DNA of 7,586 bases from Spongiibacteraceae bacterium (lineage in GTDB: Bacteria > Pseudomonadota > Gammaproteobacteria > Pseudomonadales > PIVM01), in the NCBI GenBank assembly GCA_030618505.1, contig JAUXDF010000147.1, positions 1 to 7,586 of the forward strand. The letters are read 5' to 3'. The notes under the pieces were generated by a model, which was not told where the DNA came from, did no database searches, and saw only the letters and a list, made by a program, of their open reading frames with translations. The translations under genes and the position numbers were made by a program. How positions within the stretch are numbered: the stretch's first letter is position 1; every line of letters starts with the position of its first letter. This document shows positions 1 through 6,050 of the stretch, in pieces.

Positions 1-663
1 ATAGAGCTGCGCATTATGGCTCACCTCTCCAAAGATCCTGGTTTGCTGGAAGCCTTTACCGAGGGCAGGGATGTGCATAAAGCCACGGCAGCAGAGGTGT
101 TTGGTGTTGAGCTTGAGCAGGTCACCACCGAAATGCGTCGTAGTGCCAAGGCGATCAATTTTGGTCTTATCTACGGTATGTCGGCTTTTGGTCTTGGCAA
201 GCAGCTGAATGTCGGCCGCAACGAAGCCCAGCAATATATGGATCTTTATTTTGAGCGCTATCCCGGTGTTAAGCAGTATATGGATGATATTCGTGAAAAA
301 GCCCATCAGCAGGGTTATGTTGAAACATTGTTTGGCCGCCGTTTGTACCTGCCGGAAATTAATGCCCGCAACAAAATGCGCCAGGCTGCTGCCGAGCGTA
401 CTGCCATTAATGCCCCGATGCAGGGAACTGCCGCTGATATTATTAAAAAGGCGATGATTAGCGTGCATCAGTATCTGTGCGAAGGTGGTGTGGATGCACG
501 TATTATTATGCAGGTTCACGATGAGCTAGTACTGGAGGTGGAGGATTCGGTGCTTGACGAGGTAAGCGAGAAAGTCTGTACTTTGATGACAGCTGCCGCC
601 GAGCTGGATGTGCCGCTGCTGGTGGAGGCCGGCCTTGGGCTAAACTGGGATCAGGCCCATTAA
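1..663 (+). CDS. polA: DNA polymerase I, C-terminal polymerase domain (5' end outside window)
   Basis: The reading frame is open from base 1, so the gene is cut by the window edge; about 220 C-terminal residues remain of a protein that is usually about 900-930. The first four codons (I-E-L-R) are the end of polymerase motif A (DYSQIELR). Counting the Met at base 16 as residue 1, motif B on the O-helix follows at about residues 41-54 (RRSAKAINFGLIYG), with the arginine and lysine that contact the incoming dNTP and the Tyr-Gly pair. Motif C (QVHDEL) carries the second metal-binding aspartate. The protein ends in NWDQAH, very like the E. coli end. Pol I fills Okazaki gaps and repair patches in the cytoplasm. 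No frameshift is seen. Whether the upstream 5'-3' and 3'-5' exonuclease domains are present cannot be judged here. Confidence 0.97.
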   Translation: MELRIMAHLSKDPGLLEAFTEGRDVHKATAAEVFGVELEQVTTEMRRSAKAINFGLIYGMSAFGLGKQLNVGRNEAQQYMDLYFERYPGVKQYMDDIREKAHQQGYVETLFGRRLYLPEINARNKMRQAAAERTAINAPMQGTAADIIKKAMISVHQYLCEGGVDARIIMQVHDELVLEVEDSVLDEVSEKVCTLMTAAAELDVPLLVEAGLGLNWDQAH

Positions 664-670
664 ATCTAGC

Positions 671-694
671 GCTTAGTTTAAGTAAGCAGTTTTT
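671..694 (+). terminator. Weak candidate terminator of polA
   Basis: Seven bases after the polA stop codon, GCTTA (671-675) and TAAGC (683-687) form a 5-bp stem around a 7-nt loop. Five Ts follow at 690-694. The stem is short and AT-rich, so termination may be partial. Confidence 0.4.
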
Positions 695-745
695 CCTGAC
701 AATATTATTGATTCGTTTTGGCGTGATAAAAAATAAAATAAAATG

Positions 746-774
746 GGAACTAAGCCAAAGCAGACCAGTCATAG
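746..774 (+). promoter_or_regulatory. Sigma-E/AlgU-type promoter for the post-polA small RNA
   Basis: GGAACTA (746-752) is followed after 16 bases by TCATA (769-773). The known consensus for extracytoplasmic-stress sigma factors (RpoE, AlgU/sigma-22) is GGAACTT, about 16 bases, then TCAAA or TCTGA, so the -35 matches at six of seven positions and the spacing is right. The predicted start is near 780, which gives a transcript of about 135 nt ending at the strong terminator. The P. aeruginosa sRNA ErsA, also just downstream of polA, is known to be sigma-22 dependent, which is independent support for this reading. Confidence 0.6.
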
Positions 775-779
775 TTAGC

Positions 780-914
780 ATGGTAGCAAACCAGAGTTGG
801 TGTAAGAGTCTCCAGGAATGCCAACTGAATTTTGCATGGTGTTATTCCCCCAAATAACACCGTTTTTAACCCCGGCCACCTACTTCCCCTGGGTGGTTGG
901 GGTTTGTTTTTTTT
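780..914 (+). ncRNA. ErsA/Spot 42-position small RNA downstream of polA
   Basis: This is a non-coding transcript inferred from position, promoter and terminator. Spot 42 (spf) in enterics and ErsA in Pseudomonas both lie directly after polA. Here a sigma-E-like promoter predicts a start near 780 and a strong intrinsic terminator ends it near 914. The length of about 135 nt is close to that of ErsA (about 132 nt as I recall). The 5' part to about 837 looks mostly single-stranded. A perfect 9-bp hairpin (838-846 with 853-861) then presents a CCCCCA loop, and after a short U run comes the terminator stem, whose loop is also C-rich. C-rich loops suit pairing with G-rich ribosome binding sites, and the U-tail suits Hfq. 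I cannot align it to ErsA or Spot 42 from memory, so homology is inferred. The neighbour engB, usual after this sRNA, is absent. Confidence 0.6.
868..914 (+). terminator. Strong intrinsic terminator of the small RNA
   Basis: Bases 868-880 pair with 892-904 in a continuous 13-bp stem (11 Watson-Crick pairs plus two G-U pairs). The loop of 11 nt (881-891) is C-rich. The stem is followed by TG and then eight Ts (907-914). This is the clearest intrinsic terminator in the window. Confidence 0.85.
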
Positions 915-1152
915 GCATGCCGCGATCGTTAATATTCAGCTTGATTGTGGTCTCTGGTAGGGCGCTTTGCATCGGTAAACCCCCTGCCAACTTAATGTCG
1001 ATAATAATAAACAAATGGTAATCACAAAAAAGTCTTTATATAGCCCCTTGCAGCTTATATGGGTGATTGTTGAGATGGCCCTCTTGTTATTGTTTAAATG
1101 AAAAGCGAAAATAACCCTTGTTAGTTATAAGGTAGTAACTGGTATCTCGCTA
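915..1152. other. Intergenic stretch with only a weak promoter candidate
   Basis: No convincing reading frame is seen on either strand. engB, which commonly follows the polA-linked sRNA, is not here. The best signal is a possible sigma-70 promoter on the plus strand: TTGTTA (1119-1124), then TATCTC (1143-1148) with an 18-base spacer and a TG one base before the -10 (extended -10). It would start transcription near 1155 and read through the MITE into the molybdoenzyme gene. A 5-bp inverted repeat, AGTTA (1122-1126) with TAACT (1136-1140), lies inside the spacer and could be an operator. Both are weak calls. Confidence 0.3.
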
Positions 1153-1160
1153 AATTTAAC

Positions 1161-1311
1161 GTAACTATTCAGCATAATGAAATAAACATTCTGAACCCAC
1201 CATTTTCGTCATCCCTGAAGTGTTTTGTCGGGGACCCAGAGTCCTGCAAACTGGATTCCGGCTAAAAGACTACCGGAATGACGAACTTTGTGCCTTTGCT
1301 GAATAAGTTAC
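1161..1311. mobile_element. 151-bp MITE with GTAAC termini (IS66-like ends)
   Basis: The left end is GTAACTATTCAGCA (1161-1174). The right end (1297-1311) is its inverted copy with one extra T. The element is flanked exactly by an 8-bp direct repeat, AATTTAAC, at 1153-1160 and 1312-1319, which is a perfect target-site duplication. IS66-family elements are known for ends starting GTAA and 8-bp duplications, so an IS66-type transposase is the likely mobiliser. There is no coding capacity. Inside lies a long imperfect palindrome (1205-1285). The right target repeat ends one base before the AAGGG ribosome binding site of the downstream gene, so the element lies in that gene's leader. Confidence 0.8.
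1205..1285. repeat. Internal palindrome of the MITE
   Basis: TTCGTCAT (1205-1212) is inverted as ATGACGAA (1278-1285). A tighter hairpin nests near the right arm: ATTCCGG (1255-1261) with CCGGAAT (1273-1279) around an 11-nt loop. CGTCAT...GGAATGACG palindromes are common dispersed repeats in proteobacteria. Transcribed as RNA, this region would fold strongly in the leader of the downstream gene. Confidence 0.6.
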
Positions 1312-1332
1312 AATTTAACAAGGGTAATCGGC

Positions 1333-4284
1333 ATGGGTGAGCCACAAAAACCAGTAAACAGTAATCGTCGGCGTTTTCTGAAGTGGTCCGGTGCAACATT
1401 GGCCAGCACTGGCTTACCATTGTTTCATTTTCGCCTCGCTGATGCTTCGGTGCCGGGTATCAATAAAGCAAAACTGCAGAAAAAGCTTAACAGCTGGGAG
1501 GATTTATACCGCCAGCGCTGGGCTTGGGATAGTGTCACCAAAGGCTCCCACGGCTGGGCGAACTGTCGCAGTGCCTGTGAATGGGATCTGTTTGTTAAAG
1601 ACGGCATTGTCGTGCGAGAAGAGCAGTCGGCCACCTATGAACAGTCAGAACCCGGCGTGCCGGATTTTAATCCCCGTGGCTGTCAAAAAGGTGCTTGTTA
1701 TACCGAGGTGATGTATGGCCCCAGTCGAGTGACGGTTCCTTTAAAGCGGGTCGGTCCTCGTGGTTCTGGCAAGTGGCAAAAAATCTCCTGGGAAAAAGCG
1801 ATTGATGAGATTGCCAACAAGATGGCGGATCTGGCAAGCGAGTACGGCCCCAGCACCATTATGCAGGATCTGGGGCCTAACTTTGATCACGGCGGCTCCA
1901 CGCTCGGTCGATTTAAATTTCTGATGAAAGCCGGTGGCACCTTTGCTGATATGTGGGCAGAGATTGGTGATCTTTGTATCGGTACTGCGATGACCGTCGG
2001 TTTTGCCCACACCGGCGGCACCTCCGATGAGTGGTTTCTCTCCGATTATATTGTCGTCTGGATGATGAATCCCTCGGTCACCCAGATCAGTGACGCCCAC
2101 TTTATCTATGAAGCAAAGTACAACGGCTCTGAGCTGGTGGTGATTGATCCACAATATTCCGCCACTTCTATCCATGCCGATCAGTGGTTACCGATTCAGT
2201 CGGGTACCGATGCGGCCTTGGCACTGGCGACGGCGCGGCATATTTTGGCAACTGATCGTGTTGATTGGGCTTATGTGAAAGAGCAAACCGATTTGCCGAT
2301 ACTGGTTCGTATGGATACGGGAGAGTTTCTTCGCGGCAACCATTTGTTAAAAGAGGGCAGTCGTTTACAGCTCTTTATGTGGGACAGCCAGACTAGTCAA
2401 CCCTGGGCAGCACCGGCCTGTGAAGGTGGTGATAATCCAAAATTAACACTCGATATTGACCCAGCGCTTGATGGTAGTTTTCAGGTAATTTTGCACGATG
2501 GTCAGCAAGTGGCGGTTGCTCCGGTCGGTGCTTTGGTCAGAGAGCAGGTCGAGCCCTTTACGATGAAAGCCACGGCAGAAATTACCGGTTTGTCAGAGGC
2601 GCAAATTTTTCAGTTCGCCGACGGCTTTGCCAAGGCGGAGCGGCCATTGGTGCTGTCCAGTTGGGGTTCCAACCGTTATGTACACTCGGATCTGATGAAT
2701 CGGGCGAAGATGCTTTGTCTGGCATTAAGAGGTGCGATCGGCAAACGTGGTGCGGGTATTCATACGGGTGGGTTTTTTGATATGCAGGGTTTTGGTACCC
2801 AGTTGCAGCAGGAGCATGATGGCCTTTACGGCAAGCTGGCGATGATAGCCGGGGTGATGGACAGCTCTGATCTTTACAGTCTGGTGGTTGATATCGTCAA
2901 GCAGCGTAAGGCGCCGGAAATGTACGCCCACGACATGGCCTCGGCGGGTGAGAAGAAAATAGTCTGTCGCTCCACCATGTCCCAGGAATTTTATAATCAC
3001 CAGGGAATTAAAGATACGCTGGATAGTGAAGTGGCTAAAATCTACGACCGTCCGCTGGAGGATTATCATCGTGAAGCGGGTGAAAAAGGCTGGAAGGAGG
3101 AGATGGATGGCCCGCCGAAAATCTTTTTTACCGGCGGTTCTAACTTGCTGCGTCGTACCAATCAGGGCGGAAAAATGCTTGATACCTTCTGGCCAAAAAT
3201 CGAGCTGACGGTTGCGGTTGATAAGCGTATGTGTTTTACCGCCATGCACAGCGATTATGTTTTACCGGGTTCTGGCTGGTATGAAAAACCCGGCATTAAA
3301 TACACCATGTCGTATTCTCCCTATCTGCATTACTGTGATGCAGCGGTACCCGCTTTGGGTGAGTCAAAGGATGAGTGGGAGATTTATTGGCTACTGAGCA
3401 AGCGTATTCAAGAAGTTGCCAAAGAGCGTAATATGCCACCGATGGAGGCCTGCGGTAAAAATGAAGTGGATTGGAAAACACTGCATGACCAGTACACCAG
3501 TCATGGCACTTTTGGCCAGAAAGATATCGAGAAAGTAAATCAGGCGATTCTGGATGACAGTCCCAATGTTAATGGCGTCACCATTGCTGAGTTAAAAAAG
3601 AAGGGGATAGAGAAGTTCTCCGGCACTGGTGAAAATATTCAACCGACCAATCAGTATAATCCTGACTGGAAGGGCGAAGGTGTGCTGACTTCGATGACAC
3701 TTTTTACCGAGCATAAATACCGTTGGCCGACCTATACCGGGCGCATTCAGTTTTATCTCGATCACCCCTGGTTTATTGACGCGCGTGAAGCATTACCCGC
3801 ACACAAGGAAAGCCCGAAAGCCGGAGGAGATTACCCCTTTCAGATGGTGTCCTGTCACAGTCGCTGGTCTATCCATTCCACCTGGCGAGATGTGCCAATG
3901 TTGCTAAGAATGCAGCGGGGCGAGCCGGCCATGTATGTGAATAGTGATGAGGCGCGCAAGCTCGGTCTTGAAGATGGCGAATACGCAGAGTTTTATAACG
4001 ATCTTGGCTCGATTATTATGCGGATAAAATATTCCACCATGGTCAGGCCGGGGGTGGCCTACTACTTTCACGCCTGGGAGCCCAATCAATTTCCCAACCA
4101 CGAGAGTTATAAATGGCTAATACCGGGTATACCCAAACCATTACATATGGCCGGCGGTGATGGTTATGGTCAGCTACATTTTGGCATTAATCATTTTCAG
4201 CTTGGCTCCTATGTGCAGGATACCCGCGTGGGTATTCGAGCCATTGATCAGCAAAAAGTGGCGCAGATGCAGCTTAATACATGA
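1333..4284 (+). CDS. Tat-exported molybdopterin oxidoreductase, type II DMSO reductase family catalytic (alpha) subunit
   Basis: The 983-residue product is full length for its family. Residues 12-17 (RRRFLK) form a twin-arginine motif, a hydrophobic stretch follows, and ADA at 36-38 is a good signal-peptidase site, so the folded enzyme should act in the periplasm. H73, C78, C82 and C117 (NPRGCQKG) are the expected ligands of the FS0 [4Fe-4S] cluster. The PLKRVG...GKW..ISWEKAID stretch (136-158) is typical of the molybdopterin domain. D213 in EIGDLCIG is the probable aspartate ligand of Mo. The C-terminal molybdopterin-binding domain runs from about 835 to 970 (IHSTW, KPLHMAGG). Phrases such as EQTDLPILVRMDTGEFL and FYLDHPWF resemble ethylbenzene dehydrogenase EbdA as I remember it. 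Steroid C25 and dimethyl sulfide dehydrogenases are the other close relatives, so the likely reaction is anaerobic hydroxylation of a hydrocarbon or steroid side chain, or sulfide oxidation; the substrate cannot be told. The start is supported by AAGGG eight bases upstream. No beta, gamma or delta gene follows. Confidence 0.9.
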   Translation: MGEPQKPVNSNRRRFLKWSGATLASTGLPLFHFRLADASVPGINKAKLQKKLNSWEDLYRQRWAWDSVTKGSHGWANCRSACEWDLFVKDGIVVREEQSATYEQSEPGVPDFNPRGCQKGACYTEVMYGPSRVTVPLKRVGPRGSGKWQKISWEKAIDEIANKMADLASEYGPSTIMQDLGPNFDHGGSTLGRFKFLMKAGGTFADMWAEIGDLCIGTAMTVGFAHTGGTSDEWFLSDYIVVWMMNPSVTQISDAHFIYEAKYNGSELVVIDPQYSATSIHADQWLPIQSGTDAALALATARHILATDRVDWAYVKEQTDLPILVRMDTGEFLRGNHLLKEGSRLQLFMWDSQTSQPWAAPACEGGDNPKLTLDIDPALDGSFQVILHDGQQVAVAPVGALVREQVEPFTMKATAEITGLSEAQIFQFADGFAKAERPLVLSSWGSNRYVHSDLMNRAKMLCLALRGAIGKRGAGIHTGGFFDMQGFGTQLQQEHDGLYGKLAMIAGVMDSSDLYSLVVDIVKQRKAPEMYAHDMASAGEKKIVCRSTMSQEFYNHQGIKDTLDSEVAKIYDRPLEDYHREAGEKGWKEEMDGPPKIFFTGGSNLLRRTNQGGKMLDTFWPKIELTVAVDKRMCFTAMHSDYVLPGSGWYEKPGIKYTMSYSPYLHYCDAAVPALGESKDEWEIYWLLSKRIQEVAKERNMPPMEACGKNEVDWKTLHDQYTSHGTFGQKDIEKVNQAILDDSPNVNGVTIAELKKKGIEKFSGTGENIQPTNQYNPDWKGEGVLTSMTLFTEHKYRWPTYTGRIQFYLDHPWFIDAREALPAHKESPKAGGDYPFQMVSCHSRWSIHSTWRDVPMLLRMQRGEPAMYVNSDEARKLGLEDGEYAEFYNDLGSIIMRIKYSTMVRPGVAYYFHAWEPNQFPNHESYKWLIPGIPKPLHMAGGDGYGQLHFGINHFQLGSYVQDTRVGIRAIDQQKVAQMQLNT

Positions 4285-4329
4285 TGTTTGTAATTTAGCG
4301 GGTGGAGTCAGTGGATTACACTTCACTAC

Positions 4330-4462
4330 GGTTAACGAACCGCCCATTGCGGAGCAGCATGATGTGGAGGTGTGGGCTTGGAGGTCTCTAAGCTCCAGCT
4401 CCCAAAAACTCTCTGCATGACAATGTGTTAAGCACCTGAGAGCTTGCGGGCGCTCGTTAGGC
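4330..4462 (-). repeat. attC-1, 133-bp site closing the array
   Basis: On the minus strand the site opens with GCCTAAC (4462-4456), a perfect RYYYAAC R'' box, and ends with GTTAACC (4336-4330). The outer arms are complementary: TAACGAACCGCCC at 4333-4345 against GGGCGCTCGTTA at 4448-4459, with one bulge. The apex is a TGGAG/CTCCA stem (4379-4383 with 4393-4397) extended by GGG/CCC. The length is within the known attC range. It follows the arsP stop codon by 14 bases. Only 45 bases separate it from the molybdoenzyme stop codon, and no terminator is visible there. Confidence 0.55.
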
Positions 4463-4476
4463 TATATGCGATACTC

Positions 4477-5388
4477 CTAGAATAATACAGAATACAAATA
4501 CCCTGCACTGACCGCCATTGAAAGGATCACAGCTAAAAATGCAATAATCATAGTATTCTTGAAAATTGACTTAAGCAAAATCACTTCCGTTAAACTCGCA
4601 CCAGCACTGCCAATGATCAAAGCCATGACTGCCCCAAGTCCCATACCCTTAGCGGCTAAGGCTGCGCTTATTGGGATTACCGCTTCTGCACGTATGTACA
4701 AAGGAATACCAATAACCGCCGCAATTGGAATTGCAAAAGGATTATTTTCGTTCGCAACTCTCGCCACCAACTCGGTTGGCATAAAGCCGTAAATCAATGA
4801 TCCTAATGCGATACCACCCATTAAGTAAGGCAGTGTTTTTTTGAAATCAACCCAAGTTGTATCCCAGATTCTTTTCCATTTATTCGCCGGTGCTTTGTTA
4901 CCCTCACAAGTTGAACGACAACCTATTGACTCAGGCTCCATATAAGCTTCAGCTTTTATATACTTCTCAAAACCAAATTTTTCTAATGTGTAGCCAGCTA
5001 TTACAGATACCCCCATAGCAACGGAGAAGTAAAAAGCTGTCACCTGCAATCCAAACGTTACGGCAAATAGACCGATAATAATTGGGTTCAACAGCGGGCT
5101 AGCAAAAAGAAACACCATCATCGTTCCAAAGCCTGCCTTTGCTCTTAATAAACCTTTTAAGAAAGGAATGGTTGAACAGGAGCAGAAAGGGGTAATAGCC
5201 CCTAATAAGGCTGCTACAAGGTAGCCCTTACCTTTCTTATCACTCAAAATGCTTTGTATTCTTGATGGTGGAATATACTCTTGAAGCACGCCCACTAGGT
5301 AGCTGATCAAAAGAAATAGGGTGGTAAGTTCTACCGTTAAAAAGGCGAACATGCCTAAAGTGTCTTGCACCATATTAATGTTAAACAT
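4477..5388 (-). CDS. arsP: ArsP-family permease (predicted organoarsenical efflux)
   Basis: The 303-residue integral membrane protein belongs to the permease family PF03773. About eight hydrophobic segments can be seen, e.g. residues 10-34, 56-66, 88-110, 116-133, 187-201, 218-231, 249-272 and 280-301. The hallmark TPFCSCSTIP (66-75) places C69 and C71 at the start of a membrane helix, as in ArsP proteins that export trivalent organoarsenicals such as methylarsenite. A hydrophilic loop between the two halves adds C157 and C161. The gene is divergent from a cysteine-bearing ArsR repressor, which fits arsenical resistance, but the family also holds uncharacterised permeases, so the substrate is inferred. 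The start at 5388 has a poor ribosome binding site (AGAG, 5397-5400) but lies below a consensus promoter; Met6 is an alternative with no better site. The stop codon is 14 bases from attC-1. Confidence 0.82.
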   Translation of the reverse strand: MFNINMVQDTLGMFAFLTVELTTLFLLISYLVGVLQEYIPPSRIQSILSDKKGKGYLVAALLGAITPFCSCSTIPFLKGLLRAKAGFGTMMVFLFASPLLNPIIIGLFAVTFGLQVTAFYFSVAMGVSVIAGYTLEKFGFEKYIKAEAYMEPESIGCRSTCEGNKAPANKWKRIWDTTWVDFKKTLPYLMGGIALGSLIYGFMPTELVARVANENNPFAIPIAAVIGIPLYIRAEAVIPISAALAAKGMGLGAVMALIIGSAGASLTEVILLKSIFKNTMIIAFLAVILSMAVSAGYLYSVLF

Positions 5389-5403
5389 AATAAATTGCTC
5401 TAT

Positions 5404-5423
5404 ATTTCTAGAATTACCGAAAT
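5404..5423. promoter_or_regulatory. Candidate ArsR operator 1 (over arsP -10/start)
   Basis: ATTTCTAGAATTACCGAAAT has inverted ends ATTTC/GAAAT around ten bases. It overlaps the arsP -10 box and predicted start, so bound repressor would block polymerase. It shares its ends, and in the reverse reading the inner GGTAAT, with operator 2. Confidence 0.55.
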
Positions 5424-5449
5424 TATAGAGGAGTAGCTGGTCATGTCAA
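5422..5449 (-). promoter_or_regulatory. Consensus sigma-70 promoter of arsP
   Basis: On the minus strand TTGACA (5449-5444) and TATAAT (5427-5422) are both perfect consensus boxes with a 16-base spacer. Transcription should start near 5415, leaving a leader of about 27 nt. Such a strong promoter is normal where a repressor holds it off, and operator-like palindromes lie at both ends. Confidence 0.85.
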
Positions 5450-5452
5450 GTT

Positions 5453-5472
5453 ATTTCTGGTAATGTCGAAAT
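5453..5472. promoter_or_regulatory. Candidate ArsR operator 2 (between arsP -35 and arsR)
   Basis: ATTTCTGGTAATGTCGAAAT repeats the ATTTC-N10-GAAAT pattern of operator 1, 49 bases away centre to centre. It lies just upstream of the arsP -35 and 23 bases before arsR, where it could also govern arsR itself. Confidence 0.5.
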
Positions 5473-5495
5473 ATGGATTTTAACGAGGAGGGCTG

Positions 5496-5789
5496 ATGAG
5501 TATCGAAATTATCGCTAAGGCATTGAAAGAGCTGGGGCATCCAACCCGATTAAGTATATATAGGAGTGTTGTCAGGGCGGGCTACCAAGGTATTGCTGTG
5601 GGTGGTTTACAAAAAAAACTCGATATTCCAGGCTCGACACTGTCTCATCATATAGCCAGCTTAGTATCAGCAGAGTTGATTTCTCAGCGCCGTGAAAGCA
5701 GAACCTTATATTGCACTGCCGAATATGAAACATTACAGTCAGTAATTAGTTTTCTTCAAGATGAGTGCTGTGCAGAGGAAAAATCCTAA
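5496..5789 (+). CDS. arsR: ArsR-family repressor with C-terminal vicinal cysteine pair
   Basis: The 97-residue winged-helix protein has the ArsR/SmtB signature: LGHPTRLSIYR near residues 13-23 and the recognition helix around PGSTLSHHIASLVSAELI (45-62), followed by the wing (RRESRTLYC). Cysteines are C73 and the vicinal pair C91-C92 close to the end (DECCAEE). ArsR proteins selective for methylarsenite, as described from Shewanella next to arsP, use a C-terminal vicinal pair, and A. ferrooxidans ArsR also binds As(III) through C-terminal cysteines, so organoarsenical sensing is the best inference. A strong GAGGAGG (5485-5491) fixes the start. It is divergent from arsP with a 107-bp shared control region. 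The TAA stop (5787-5789) lies inside the attC box at 5784-5790, which marks the edge of the cassette. Confidence 0.88.
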   Translation: MSIEIIAKALKELGHPTRLSIYRSVVRAGYQGIAVGGLQKKLDIPGSTLSHHIASLVSAELISQRRESRTLYCTAEYETLQSVISFLQDECCAEEKS

Positions 5790-5846
5790 CGCCACGCTTT
5801 GGGCTGTCCGAGCCGCGCAGCGGCGAACAACAACGCCTTCTTAAGA
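5784..5846 (-). repeat. attC-A, site between the arsPR cassette and the next
   Basis: On the minus strand the site opens with TCTTAAG (5846-5840) plus AAGGC and ends GGC-GTTAGGA (R' 5790-5784). The two boxes match as inverted copies at five of seven positions. The apex is a clean GCCGC-GCA-GCGGC hairpin (5812-5824); the arms between pair only in part. The AAGGC after R'' and the GGC before R' recur at 6010-6050 and 6633-6719. R'' ends in AAG rather than AAC, so the site may be worn. Confidence 0.5.
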
Positions 5847-5983
5847 TAGATAAAATGTGTAACTGAAGTCCACGCCTGAATATAAGGTGCTGGTACAGAA
5901 TATTCTTGCTTGGCCTGAGCTTCTTCGGTGCTACTCGCTCCGCTGATGCATTCATACTAAAGCAGAGCTATCGCCCATTTCAT
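5786..5983 (-). pseudogene. Small cassette ORF broken by an amber codon
   Basis: On the minus strand an ATG at 5983-5981 is preceded by a strong GAGGGAAGG, about 30 bases after the GTTATGA box of the neighbouring site, the normal layout of a cassette gene. It reads MKWAIALL and then meets TAG (5959-5957). In the same frame 56 further codons stay open (YECISGASS... to ...GQPKAWR) through attC-A, ending at a TAG inside its R' box. Reading through an attC to a stop in R' is typical of cassette ORFs, which suggests one gene of about 65 codons killed by a nonsense change. I do not recognise the product. It could also be chance in a non-coding cassette. Confidence 0.35.
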
Positions 5984-6009
5984 ATCCTTCCCTCTAATGA
6001 ACCCGCCTG

Positions 6010-6050
6010 TCATAACGCCGCAAGTTGCGGCAAGCTTTGCCTTGCTATGA
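6010..6050 (-). repeat. attC-2, very short site left of parDE
   Basis: On the minus strand TCATAGC (6050-6044) and GTTATGA (6016-6010) are inverted copies at six of seven positions. They are followed and preceded by AAG-GCAAAG and GCAA-GGC, as at 6633-6719, and the R''-side arm has one extra A, the unpaired base expected in L''. Inside are tight hairpins: GCCGCAA/TTGCGGC (6017-6031) and GGCAA/TTGCC (6029-6041). At 41 bp it is shorter than most attC sites, so part of the stem may be lost. R'' has AGC for AAC. Confidence 0.5.

Noticed and set aside
954..985. Imperfect hairpin (TGGTAGGG with CCCTGCCA)
   Set aside because: It has a long loop, a mismatch and no T run; it is not distinguishable from chance.
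818..1021. 67-codon plus-strand frame after polA
   Set aside because: It runs through the sRNA hairpin and the strong terminator, has no ribosome binding site and gives an implausible protein.
5746..5955. 69-codon minus-strand frame starting at 5955
   Set aside because: It has no ribosome binding site, is rich in basic and low-complexity residues and overlaps arsR. The frame starting at 5983 has a far better start.
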